Shown one piece after another: positions 1 through 12,900 of a stretch of 64,000 nt of DNA. Each line of letters begins with the position of its first letter. The first letter of the stretch is position 1. The stretch is from contig NC_133943.1 in the NCBI RefSeq assembly GCF_031877795.1, forward strand, positions 12,083,001-12,147,000. The letters are read 5' to 3'. Below the pieces are notes generated by a model that saw nothing but the letters and a program-made list of their open reading frames with translations, was not told where the DNA came from and ran no database searches. Made by a program: the position numbers and the translations under genes. This DNA is from Strix aluco. Lineage: Eukaryota; Chordata; Aves; Strigiformes; Strigidae.

Positions 1-3000
1 CCAGTAAGGGACTTAAGATCCACTTGAGTGTTCAGGTTTCTTTTGTGTAGCCATGGGGTTAAACAAGACAAGCTGTGATTTCTAATCTCTGTCTCCATGT
101 TGAGGGAGGCTTTGTCTCACCTTGAGACAGGAGCTGGTGGAGGGACAACCTCCAGGCTGCTATGAGAGGCCAGGGCAGAGGCCGAGGGGAAGGACTGAGT
201 CACGTTTCTATTTGCCTGGGAAAACAGAAGCAAGAAATGAAGCCTTACATGGGTAGAAAGGATTTTTTCTTCTGAAGGATGGAGAGCTTCAGGAAGAGAT
301 ATGGGTGTGTGGAGAATATGTTATTTTGAGAGAACAAATGCAAAGCAGCCAGATATACATCATGATGCAGCCGCCCTGGGACATGAGCATGGAGCACACT
401 CTGCCCCAAACACACTTGTCATTTGGGGCTAAGTCCTCAACTGGGACATGATGCAAAGTGACATTGTTTGAGATGCAAATAGTGTAGAAAGTCAGGCCAG
501 GGGATGCAAAAATATTTCCACCTGGCTTTGGTGCTAGCTCGATATCCAGCAAAAAGAAAACTTTTTGATTTTAAAGTTGTCATTTTCTGGATTGTTTAAT
601 GTCAAGTGTGTTTTTCAACCGTTCATGGTTAAAATATAGTGTTGATAAAATACTGAACCTGCCAGCCTTGAGGCTGTGTTTGTTTTTCACCTAACAAATC
701 CAGCATAAGCTGAACCTTGTCTGTCTGGAGGAACAACATCCAAAGTTTATTCTTCCAAGCACTCTTTTCGAAACATGGTCTCTTTCAGACCCTGGGCCTG
801 TTGCATGGATGGATTTGTGAGCTGACGTTGCCATCCAGGGCCTGGCTCAAAACCTCCATGTGCCATCATGTAGCCAACAGAAAGTCCATCAGACAGAGAT
901 GATTTCTGACTGCTACTTCCCCTGCTGCAGCCAAACTGTGCAAGGCTCTGGCTTTCCCTTTGAGCTCTCTGAACCATTGGAGCCTGCCAGATCATTAGTG
1001 AAACCATCCAGTTCACAGCCTCAGCTGCTGCCCAGCAAACGTCTTGCTTGCTTGTAGAAAATTCCACAAAAGCAGCGGGTTAGTTTGTGACTGCCACCCA
1101 CTTAGTGTATATGTGGGTTCAAGTTATTCATGTCAGTCGAACAGCCCACTCATATCCAGGTGATTATTCAGGGACTATTCAGGGAACAGATGCATTTACA
1201 CCAAATCCACATGCCCAAGCTCAGGAGTCAAATAAATTGATCTTGGGTGATTAGAAATGACATTATGGTCTGAATGTATTTCTGTGCCATCCCTGATGGA
1301 TATGTAGGAGTCAGCAAGGACTTAGCTCTTCAGGAAGTTTCTGGAACTAGCAGTCCACTTCCAACGCTTCTGCTAAATCTTGACAGTTTGAAGGAAGTTA
1401 ATTCATTGCTGCAGCTAAAACTTTCAGGAGACACTCATGAGGCCATAAAGTGCATGACTGAGTAATTTAAGTGGAGCTTATGGTTAATGCATGCTTCATC
1501 AGTAGCCAGTGGAAGAAAAAGTAAGGGATTTCAGATTGGAAATACTGTGCAGGTATTTGGAAGCTCAGTGTCAAAGCTATTTCAGCAGGCTCATTCACTT
1601 ACTGCTCCTTCCTGGGTTTGTTTTTAGACACATGGGCTCATACTATAGTCTGATCCTCAGCATTAATTTTTTTTTCTGTCCCAGAAATACAAAGGTACGT
1701 GATTTAAGAGTGTGCTTAAAAGGACTTGAGCTTGCCTGGAGGGTGAGACACGTATGCAAAACTTTAAGGATTCACTGTGAAATACCTTCTAATAAGGCCT
1801 CCTACTAAGTCTATCAAAACCAGCAGGAGCTTTTCCATTGACTCTAATGGGCTTTGGAAAATATCCTATAACACAGCAGGGAGCCCTTATCTACCAAAAT
1901 ACACTCTCCTAAAGCAAACACCATGCTCTTTCTTGGAGATTAGATATGTGAGCAATCTAGGTGTCCCTTGGTAGCCTATAATTCATGGTGCTCACTCTTT
2001 CCCTACTCCACTGGGAGAGCAGACAGCTTCTGCTGGGAAAGGGCTGCTGGAAGGACCAGGCTAGGGTTGCTTGGGTAAGGGGCTGACACCACATGGGAAG
2101 AGAGATGCTTGCCAGAAAATGGCCCGAGGAAGCAAGCTGCCAGATGTCTTCCTACTTATCACTGCCACTTCATTTTGATGAAATCCATTAGCTATGTAAG
2201 AAGAAACTCAAGGCATTTTATGCCAGACTGATGTGCATTTGGAAAATGGTGAAAACTGGAAATGGCTGGTGACTCCCCATGTAGGGCTGCAGGTCCAGTG
2301 CCAGCGCCATGTGGAATAGCAACAGGCTGATATCAGGGCTGGGGGGCACTGACAAAGGGTGGGGAGACGTACGTGTGCCCTGGTCTGGGTTGGTTTCTAT
2401 TGCTGCAGCTATGATTCAGTTGTCTGCCACTTGCTAATGTCAAAGCATCATTTCCACCAGCATTAAAGAACATGAACAGCTTATGAAACACCCCTCCTTC
2501 CCACTTCCCCAGGAACAAACATCAACAGTCATATAACTTCTCTTGTTCTTTTGTACCTTCTTGTGGCTGAGCTAATTTAAGAGGTCAAGTTGAACATAGT
2601 AACTGTATACACCTTCCCTGAGATATGGACATCACTCTAGGAGCCAGACATTCAAGGCTATTTATAGACCCTGCCCAGGGACAGGAGAGAGCAAGAGGCT
2701 TGTTTTAAAGGAAAACAAGCAGGGGCAATCAGGAATATTTGGGAGAGCTCTGCTTCCTGCAAATTCCAACCAACACCAGCATGATTTTTTTCACTGAAGT
2801 GCTAAGAAAGAGGTTATCGAAGGGGAGTACTTCTTTTTAAGGCCTCTATCATACATACATCCCCAAAACTGCGGAGGAGGTGAAGTGGGGGGAAATACAT
2901 ACTGATAATTTGTTTGCAAATTGACATAAACTTCTCCCTGGAGCCTAATGTTCCCAGAGCTTGTACAGCTGCCTGGCTATAAAATAATAGGGACATGCAA

Positions 3001-5229
3001 AGAGGAGCATTTTGGCTTCTAGAATAAGAACAGACGGCACTGTTTAGCATCCCACTTAATGTGAGAATGAAAGGCCCAATCTGTATGAACAGAGAGAAAG
3101 TGGGGCTCTCAGAAATCCTCCTAATAAGACAGAGGAATTCCCACTTTAGGAGACTTCCCTTGCTGCCAGAGAGATGTAAAATGTGTATACAGGCTGTGCT
3201 CCATAATGCTGCCAGGACTTTTAATCCTCATAACTAGCACTGCAAATGCCCATGGTGCTTTCCCAGCTGGTATGGCACCCCGGCACCACGGCTGCATCCC
3301 AAGGAGCCCAGGCTGATGCAAACCCAGGGGGTGACAGCAGGAGCCTGCAAATTGCTAGCAGAGGCAGCGGCTGATGGGGGGATAGTCTACCTGGGAAGCT
3401 GCACAGGGAGGATTTGCAAGGGCAGAGGGAAGATGCTTGACATGGGTTAGTTTGAAGTGGAGGGAGAAGGCTTGAGACGGAACATGGTGATGAGCAGGAC
3501 AGAGGATTGGACAGGAAAAAGGACTATAAAGAATGATGGGGAAGAAGGGAAGGAGCAGAGCTGGGACCAGATGAACAATGTGCTCAATGAAAGGGCGGTA
3601 GAGCAAGAGCCAAGGAAGGGATAGCCTGGGGGAATGCAGGGGGAGAAATGAGACATCTAACCCTGAGCCCCTTAGACACTGCTACAAGCAACAAGGATTT
3701 GACTGGGAATGACTTCATCCAAAAGATGTAAAATGCCAGCAGACTGCATTTGAGTTAGCTGTGGGAAAGAGCAGCCCTGGGATCCACCATATTCACAGGG
3801 AGTGAAGGGCAGGTATGCAGCCTGCTGTCCAGACCTGCGGGGTGAAGGGCATTGCACTCTCTTGCAGGAAGACGCCAGACAACCCCCTAACAGCGCAAAA
3901 GGAAATGTGCCTTTTGCAAAAACAAAGTCATTGGGATTCTGGACTTCAAAGCTCCATGCTACGCCCAGTGCCGTTTGTTGCTGTATTCATGGTGGCTGGG
4001 AGCCAGGTCTGAGAATTAAGAGGGGAAAACCTGCATGATTTTGTTCTGCTGAAAACCTGTGTCAGTGCTGCAAAGAGAGCACCTGAAAAGCTGGAGTCTG
4101 TAGAGAGAGGAAAGACTCACAGAGGTGAGTTTCAAATGCATCAACATCTCTTAGGGATGCGAGTCCACTTTAAAAGCTGACCTACATGAAACTTTGTTTT
4201 CCACATCACTTTTCAGAAAGTAATGAAGTCACCTAGATGTGAGCACTTAGTGCAGCAGCCCCCAAATACATTAAAATTCTGAGCTGCGAGCTCCCAGACT
4301 GCTGATACGTCTCAGAAAATGGTACCTCAAAGCCATTCTGCAGTTTCACTGGAGCTGAACGCAGAGGAGGATAGTTTGGAGGATAACAGTTGAAAAGGTG
4401 CACTTACAGAATGGATTTATTGGGAGAGAAATTAGGAGTCCAGAATTGGTTGAATATTAAAAAAAAGTCTGACTCATGTTCACAAATGAATAAAATTAAA
4501 CTGCTGCCATTCTTAGGTTGACACTATTCCCAGAGGTCTCAATGGTAGTCCCATGGAAACATGCACCGATCTCAAAAGTTTATTAATGGTAGCATAAATT
4601 ATTCATTTTCTCAGAATGTGTGCCTACAGACTGGCATTCAGGAATTGCTGCCTGCAATGTTTAAGTCAACCAGTGAAGAAGCAAAGCATGGCTTCCACAG
4701 AGGCTGAAGCCAATGCTTTTTGCCGTGGCCATGCAATTGGCTACGTGTGCTTTCACAGCGGGTTACCACCACCCAGCTGATGCGCAGCAACTTGTTGAGC
4801 TGCCGTGACTTGCCCGCGAGCCCCAGGGTTTTCAAATCATCAGTTTGGGCTGCGCATGTGGGAGCAATGAAAGATGTAACTGTTCCCAGCTATCTGTCCA
4901 CCCCTGTTGGGTCTGGGGCTGCAGAAAGGATGGGGAGCCTCCTCTTTCAGCTGTGATTCATCACCTGGGCATTGTGTCCGCTGGCGCAAGGACCGCTGCA
5001 GCTTGGGCAGCATGGGGCCAGCTCTGCCTCCCTGCTGCCAGGCGCTCACCCGGGGTCACAGACACCTCTGCTCTCTGCGGTGGGGATTGCTGGAACCTGT
5101 GAATCAGAGCCTAGAGCCTTCAAACCTTACTTGGATTTCAACTTAAATTGTTCTTAACCGATTTAGGCTGGTGTAAACCAGGCTAATAGGAAGGTAGATG
5201 AACATTTGCAGAGGGGCTGGCTGGCTGCA
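1..5229. other. Intergenic DNA, no gene recognised
   Basis: No frame here looks like a protein and no repeat family is recognised. A perfect MEF2-type site CTATTTATAG lies at 2658-2667. Short direct repeats (TTATTCAGGGA / CTATTCAGGGA) occur near 1165-1185. Confidence 0.6.
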
Positions 5230-5620
5230 CTCTCAAACATGTGCTCGTGCGAGTGGGGTTGATGGGTGACCGGGTACCCGCTGAGCGCAGCGCCTCCTCC
5301 AGCGCTGCTGGCATGGCTGCCCACAGCAAGGATCTCAGTCCCGGCTGTGGCAACCGGCTGGGGAAGCTGCAAAAACACCTGGGCAGGGAGCGCAGCCCGT
5401 GTGCCGGGTTGCATTCGCTCTGCACTATCTCACGTCTGGTTCTCGCTGTGTTACTGTCAGCACAGGGGTGGCCGTCACCCGCACGCACGCTCCTGGCCAA
5501 GGCCTGTGCCGGGGAGGGTACAGGCCGAGCTTGCAGGGGGCCAACCAGCGAGCCCCCGGCTGTGAGCTCTGGGCTGACCCCACGCACACACGCAGTTAAA
5601 AAAACTCAGGTTCGTGGCCT
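5230..5620. other. Isolated CpG-rich patch
   Basis: Roughly 30 CG dinucleotides fall in about 390 bp, far above the surrounding DNA. Frames are open on both strands, but no protein is recognised. It may be a small CpG island marking a distal promoter or enhancer, or a GC-rich remnant. Confidence 0.5.
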
Positions 5621-8600
5621 TTCTGAGGCTGACTGTGGGAGAAACTTCCCAGTGGAGTAAGTAAAGGTTGCACAGGCTGGTGCTGGTTACTGCTGGGTTC
5701 ATCCTCATTTGGCCCAGGGAAGGCAGGACCTGCAAGCTGCAAGCTGGTACAAACTATGTTAAAACAACAACTGCAGATTGTTTTTTCTTCCTGTTTTCAA
5801 CCCTCTGATAATCAAGGAGGTGCTAAGCTCCTTATTGTCTCTGAAATACCATTCCTTGTCCCAAGAGCCTTACATGGGAATTGCATGCCAGCTATTCCTA
5901 ATTATTTATTTCTGGGCACTGCTCTCCTCCTGTAAATTAAAAAATGATCGGTCTGAAGATTGTGCTTGTGGTAATTTAAATAAGCACATGAAAAAGAAAA
6001 GGTTAAACACTAAAACCAAAATATCCTTCAGTGCCACCGTTCCTCGAACAGCAGCATGGCATTGGCACAGCCCCGCCGAGGGGCTGTTGGGACCAAGCGT
6101 GCTTGCCCCGCTCTGTGCACCATCCATCATCTCTCCAGCCATCGCCACTCGACACCCCCTGCGGTACCTGAGCTGGGAAAGCCCAAACGGCCCAGCCAAG
6201 GCTGGCAGCCTCCTCCGACCAGCCCCTGGCCAACTTAACAACCCAGAGCAGCAGGATGTGTAAGTGGGGTTCAGGGGAGGAGCAGCTGGGGCCTCTGACT
6301 CAGCTCTGCCAGTTTTAGCTGAGGAGGTTTAAACGTTGCCCCCAGGCATTCACGCCTGCAGGTTCTCCAGGGGAGGTGGTAACCGTTTAAATCAGCACAG
6401 CTAATGCTTCGAGAGCTCATGAGTCAGAGGTGTGAGTAAACGTGAAAACACTGCGAGCAGAGCTCCTCTAATGGAAACACTCCCTCTTTCACAAATTTAG
6501 ATGATTTTTTTTTTAATAAAATCTAAATGGGTAGAATATGGTATGAGCAACAGCCAAGGAATTTATTTGCCCATGTGATTGCTACCTCTCTTTCACGCCT
6601 CTGTTCACCTGCAGCTTTGCCCATGGTACAGATCTGGGTGGAGTGGTGTGAATATAAGTAATGTTACTAATGGGAGTATGTGCTTCTTTTGCATGGTGTG
6701 GCTGCAATTGCACACCTTGCTTAGCAAGCAAAGGAGGAAGGAAGAGCTCTGGGGGGACTTGCAAGAAGAAAAGCAGGTGAACAGTTCTGAAGTAATAATG
6801 ACACCATCTTCTTTAGAAGAAAAGGCTATATAGATCTTAGATAAATATTCAGGCTTCTGTGTCCACATTTTTTACCTTTCCCCCAGTTCTTAGCTCTCCT
6901 CATGGAGAGGAAAGAAGACTTGATGCTCAGAGCAGCAAGCTGTGCTGTCTCTGCAATTAGCCTGGAGCTGGCAGTGCCCCAGCTGCAGTGGTCACTGCAC
7001 ATGCCAGGCTCTTCGCTGCCTCTGGTCATGGGCGGAGGGGAAAATTTGCCCCCTGGGAAAATGGGACAAGGACCCACATCTTTAAATGGTACTGGACTTT
7101 AGAGGCAGATTATTATGGGATCAAGGGAAAACACTGTGCAAAACAGAAGAGGAGTGGGTGCAAGAGGAGATGCAGAGAGCGTCGGAAACGATCCTCCCCG
7201 TTAAAACGCTGGTTGTGACAGTCCCAACCCACCTTCTGCTGCATCTTCACACCAAGGGGTCTTGCCTGTGTGAAAACCTTCCCTCCCCTATGGGCTGTGC
7301 TGAGCCCTGGCATGTCATCAGCCACAGGCCCAGGAATGTCCCAGGTTAAAAGCCAGCTCCAAAAGCATGTTTGGGCTCCTAATGCCCCCCCCCAAGAGAG
7401 GCTGGGTGTGTCTGATGCCCAAGCTGGGCTTGGATTTGTATTTATGCACCAATGCAAATCCCCACAGGAGTGACAAGAGAGCTCTTTGCCAGCTTCCAGA
7501 GTGAAGGTGCTTGTGTTATGAAGTTCTCACATGTGAAACTTCTCAAAAGCAAGACCAAGGACTCTCCAAGCCAAATCCAGCCTAGCAGAAACCAATCAAC
7601 GGTGCAAGCACATGGCAAAATACTGTGCATCGGTATCTGGGTGTAGCTGGATTTAGGGATTAGCTGAGATCAGCTCCTGTGGCTGGCTCCGAGGCGTCAG
7701 GGAGCTGTTTCTGTGAATGGTACCTGTGAGAACCATCTGGGAGTGACTCAACCAGACAGCTTCACCATCTCTTCAGAAACAATCACACCTCATTTCCCTG
7801 CCCAGCCGTAATGTTGCCCTAGTTGCTGACAGCAAAATTGTCTAGCCAAGGTGAATCGCAGCTGCATGGCCAGCCCCCAGTCACTTGGGACTATCCCTGG
7901 TTTGCACCAGCTAGACCAATTGCTCTTATTTTTTACCCAAAGTAGGGCATGGAAATGGTCTTGGGACCACCTGTGCTGTCTTTACCTGAGGTTGTGGGAG
8001 AGCACCTCAGGCTGGGAAGTGCCACTTCTGGGTGTCGCTGAGCCTGTGTTGACAGTGGGATAAGAGACAGAGCAGTGCCGAGGGTGCTGAAGTGGTAATT
8101 TATCTTGCTGCCCTGTAAGTCTTCCTTCAGGCCTTCTGTGGGTGTATGCTCAACATTTCCTTTCAACAACAGGCTGTCCAAAGATCCAACATGAACAGGA
8201 GAATTGCTTTTTTCAGCTGGGCTATTTAAAGAAAGACTAGATGGGTGAGAAGACTGCTGTCTTTCTTACACCAACAAGCTGAGGACGCAGTGGTGGTTTA
8301 TGAGATGCTTTATTTCTTCCTCCACCCATGTGGGCTCTCTGTCAACATTGGTTTGCCCCTGGACATGTTGTGCTCACTGAGCTTTGGATCATTTTCAGCT
8401 TGGTTAAAGGTGTATTTCACCTATCCAGGAGGGGTTTTCATTGTTTCAGGCTGTCTTTTACTACCCTGGGAACAACAGCACCAAGTGAGTGTGCACTGCA
8501 GGCAGCATCAGGCTTTGTTCTCCCTGTCAGACCAAGTTTTAACTTTTTTTCCCCATAGTCATGATCAAGCAGATGAAAGTCCTGCAACCAACAGGTCCTT

Positions 8601-9649
8601 TACAAGCTATGCCCTGGGGACTTTAAGGTAGCATTGCTCTGTCCTTCAGGATTGCCTTTGAAGTGCCAAATACTGGGTGTAATGACATGCAGGAGGCAAA
8701 CTCTTTAGGTCCCTGTGGACAGAGCACTTGTAGCCAGAACCTGAAGGCTTCCTGCAAATGTACCAAGTGCCCAAGGATGTCAAACCATGGATGTCCTTCA
8801 CTGATGGTGAAGTGCAGTCACTTCAGGGCTGGATCACTAGTGTGTCTTTATCATCCATGCCCAGCATTACCCTGGCTCAGAAGGGACTCCCTAGGAGATA
8901 ATTTGCAATTTCTGGGTAAATTGAGATGCTTGAGGCCTCAAGAGGATTTATGATCCATTTCCAACCTTACTGAAGAAACACCTCTAACTGCTGCTAACAG
9001 TCATTACCTTAAGATCACAGAGTGTGCACAACCTCTGCACCCTGCCATCATCCAAGTTAAAGCTGGTTGGGTGGAGCAGAAGGAACAGCATGAGATGAGG
9101 GCACCACCAGGCCTTATCCTGAGGGCAAGCATTCAGGCAGGCCTCAGTTTTTACACTGCAAGTGCAAACCACCCCCTCCTGCCCTGGTGCAGCCCCTCAG
9201 TGCCTTTGCAGACCATCCCTCAGTCACTGGGGACGCCGCTTTGCTTTGTGACATCCTGCTCTGGGGCCACAGCGTGCAAGGGAAAGCTGATGATGGCCCA
9301 AGTCATCTGACCATGTTAAAGCTTTGGAGCTTTTGTCTCTTTACCCTCAAGTATTTAATGAACAAATAACATCCCCAGCTTTGTTTGCTGAGAGGAAGAT
9401 GGCAGTGTCTCTCACATCCCTTGCCAACATGGAGAGTGGCATCATGAGTGAAACAACATGAAAGTTATCAGCTGACGTGAGATGGGGAATCTCCTTAAAC
9501 TCAGACCAGAGATGTTAGTGCTTTTTCCTCAACTGTCTTCTGAGACGGTGTGACTGCTCTGCGCTGGGGAGCGTGCCTGCTTTCTCCAGTGAGAAGAAAG
9601 CCAGAGAAGCACAATAAATGGAAAGCCTCAAGCTGTTGACATATGAAGG
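5621..9649. other. Intergenic DNA, no gene recognised
   Basis: A moderately CpG-rich patch lies at about 6040-6200. At 6320-6530 there is an unusual cluster: GGTTTAAACG and CCGTTTAAATC, an AP-1 site TGAGTCA at 6420-6426, and the 6495-6528 inverted repeat. The rest shows nothing recognisable. Confidence 0.55.
6495..6528 (+). repeat. Inverted repeat with AT-rich loop
   Basis: ATTTAGAT (6495-6502) and ATCTAAAT (6521-6528) are perfect 8-bp arms. The loop contains T- and A-rich stretches that could extend the pairing. There is no flanking gene for it to terminate. Confidence 0.6.
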
Positions 9650-9960
9650 AAAATGGAAGCGGTACAAATTAACCGGTGACTAATAGGACACTGTAACTGT
9701 CTGCAAATACAAGAAGGGTGTACACACCAACAAGAAAAGGAAAGCAATTAGGAGAACATTACAGGTTTAGTTAAGAGAAATAGAATGACTAATTGAAGGA
9801 AAGTGTAAGCTGAATGTCAGGAAATAATTCCTAACTGTGAGCTGCGCTGGGCTGTGGAACAAGCTCATGAGAAGAATGGAAATGTGTTTTTCTGAGCTGT
9901 TCAAACCTGAATCAAACACTCAAGGTCCAAACCCATCATTGACCTGGCAATAGACCAGCT
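9650..9960 (+). mobile_element. Ancient CR1-like LINE 3' fragment
   Basis: Diverged CR1 landmarks occur in the right order: CTGTCTGCAAATACAAGAAG (from the LYNYLK region), GCTGAATGTCAGGAAATAAT, CCTAACTGTGAG, GCTGTGGAACAAGCTC and GAGCTGTTCAAACCTGAAT. These are the nucleotide signatures of the CR1 ORF2 C-terminus. Many small indels show an old insertion, and the terminal 3' repeats are not recognisable. Confidence 0.7.
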
Positions 9961-12900
9961 CCTGAGCCAGTTCTGCCTGAGCCTCTGGTCTTGTCACAGT
10001 TGTTTTAAAAACAAAAATGATGTTAATACCTATAAAACACAGTTAAATTTCCAATCAGCCTTCACCACAGAAATCCTTAATTTCTTGAAACTCCTCAGAT
10101 CCAGACCTTTGGTTCCATAAAACAGTATCAGAAAGATCTCAAACACTGATTGAGTGCATTTGCCTTGAACCCTTCCTTTCTCTTGAAGTTGAGCAAAAAG
10201 CTAAACAACTTCAAACCATTATTTTATCTTTATTGTCCACCCTGGAAAGCACATTAATTTTCTGATTATTTATTCCTGTGATCAGTGCCATCTTGATCTC
10301 TTAAATTGCCTCTCTAGGAAGCTACTGCCCATCTGGGAGGGGTGGTTTGGTCTTTTCCAGCTCTGATGGTGCCCTGTGGAGTTGACCTCCACTTGCCATT
10401 CCTTTCTCAATGACCCCTGCGATGCTGGCAGTACTGCTGAGCCCTGCTGAGCACAGTGTGCCATAGGAACAGGAAAAGAGATGGTCTCTTGACAGAACTT
10501 GCTGTTGTGAAATTCTAAGCTCTGGGGGATGATAGTAACATAATTGGTAATAAACAAAGGCAGCCCAGAACGTGGAGTTTCTGCTGATCTTGAATTTTCT
10601 CCAGCCTCTTGAGAAGGGCTGAACTTTAGCAGAAAAGAGGGATACAGCTCTCAGGAAAATAGTTTGAGGAGAGTGGTCATCCCTGCCTGGCTCCATGCAG
10701 TGCCACTGTTAAGTGAAGGGATGATGTGGAGAAGCACTAGGAGCTGGTTAAAGGAGAGTGTTCATCACACGGTTTCCTCCATATATTCATCAAAAGGGCC
10801 AAGATCAGGAAAAAAAATAGAGGAAACGTAATGATGCTTATGGTACCTGAATGCTTGATATCAAGAGATGAAAAACACCAATTAGATTTTCCCTTCCATC
10901 CCCTGACAAACACAGAACCGCTCTGCAAGTCTCAGCTGCTCTCTAAAGCTTGCCAATAGTTTCTACCAGTCTCCTCAGTCTAGCAGACCACGCTGGCAGG
11001 AAGCTTCTCTGAAAATTCAGCCCATCCTGGTCCTTGCTTTCCTTTCTGTACAGCCAATGTGTCCCACATCACAATTTCTGAAAGATTTCTTGTATTGTTT
11101 TGAAATCTTGGTGCAGAAAGGAGAATATGGACTCTCCCTGAATGGAAATTCCCTCCTGGCCTGCTGAATACAGCTGTCTAGGGGATGTTTAACTTCCTAT
11201 GGTGACTTTGGAGCAGTGATAAAGGTTGACTGAGAAGTGTCCAAGGGACACATACAGAGGTGTCACTGTTTGTAGAACTGATTTACAAAGCACCGTGAAT
11301 TTCCCAATGCTGCCAAAGTGGAGATATAAATCAGCAGTGACAAGAGAGGCTCTCTTGGGAAGGTGTGTGTGAGCACAGGCACACACAGAGTGCTTTGACA
11401 ATTACCCGGGGATAATTCCCACCACACTCTAGTGAACTTTGCTCTGTTCACCACATGTCATAGAAAGAGGCAATTACTGTTACTTAATATTTGGCTGTTT
11501 TTCCCAGATTAGATGTTGACTCATTTGGTAGCTGCATGACTTCTTTGGAAAGGTTAAAGGTTTCCAACTAGCCAGGGCAGAAACAGAAAAAGATTGCTAA
11601 TCCAATGGTGAACATGGACCTTCTTCTGACCTTCACCTGTAGTTCCTGCCAGATCCCTCAAACTGCTTTTCTGTTATTATTCACATTTTTAAATAACTTT
11701 CTTATAATCTGAGTTTAAATTGGTTGTTTCTGATGTCACTGATTTATGGCACAACATTGTAAAATTTAAATCGAGTTTTTAATAGAAAAGGCATAACTTG
11801 GGGGTATAAGAAATGTTACACTGATGGAGAAAGAGACCTTGACTGAGATTGGGATGATGTGACAATGACATCCCTTTCTGCATGCTACTAACGAAATTGC
11901 ACAGATAAGACAGCTACAAAGACTTTAGGTGGAAGTAATTTACATTAGTAGAAAACAACATTTTTTTAAAAAAGGGGGAAATCTCTGGCCTTTCTACAGA
12001 TTTTTTTTGTACTTCTAAATCCTAAATCATTTCAGAACACGTTGTGTTAAGAGACCAGCTGTGTGGATACTTCACAGGGCTGTATTAGATACTACTCACT
12101 CAGCAACATCAGCTGCACAACACTGCACATCATTGCCACTTGCTTCGCTGAGAAAGATTTCTGTGTTTCTTGGATCACCCATTCAAAAATGAGCCTCTGC
12201 CTGTGCAAATTTCTAGTGAATGACACGTGATGGATGCGTGTTCAACATCTTGTGCCCTGTGTACTAAAAATATTCTTGGCACTCAACACCAGTGTTCAGC
12301 ACCTGACCCACCTCTGCCTGTGTCTCTGTGCCATGTCACCCCCCGTCTGGGCATGGTTTTTCTCTACAATGGATGAGGCATATGCGGAGCTCACCAAAGA
12401 GCTGAGCCCTTAATAAATGACAGGTTGTTATGCTTAGGTGGCCTTGAACTTTCTGTCCTCTTGAAATCTGTAGTGCATCCCATCTTGATAGCCAAGAATA
12501 AACCTAAAGCCGTTCACAAACACTTGCAGAGCAGAGCAAACAGCCCTTCAGCAGGAAGTAGGTTATCTGCCCAACTGATCTTTCAACAGGCTTTTCTGCC
12601 TAAACCAGTCAACTCTTTGGGCTTCCCCTTGCGAGCAGCTGCTGTGATTTGGCTGAGGATAGTCCAGCTTTACCTCACAGCATCACATAAACAGTGCTTC
12701 CAGCCAGGGCTCCCGGGTGATGAATTGTGGCCTGCTCCTCCCTCTTGTTTTAAATTCAGCTAATATAGAGGTATAATTGGATCCATTGATTCATTAGTGT
12801 AGGGGAATCTGGAGAGAAGGGCTGTGTGCCCTGCAGCAGTCCCCTGGAGGATGAAGACCTCCCTGACCATGGCCAAGGCTGTGGAAGAGTGCTGGCTTGC

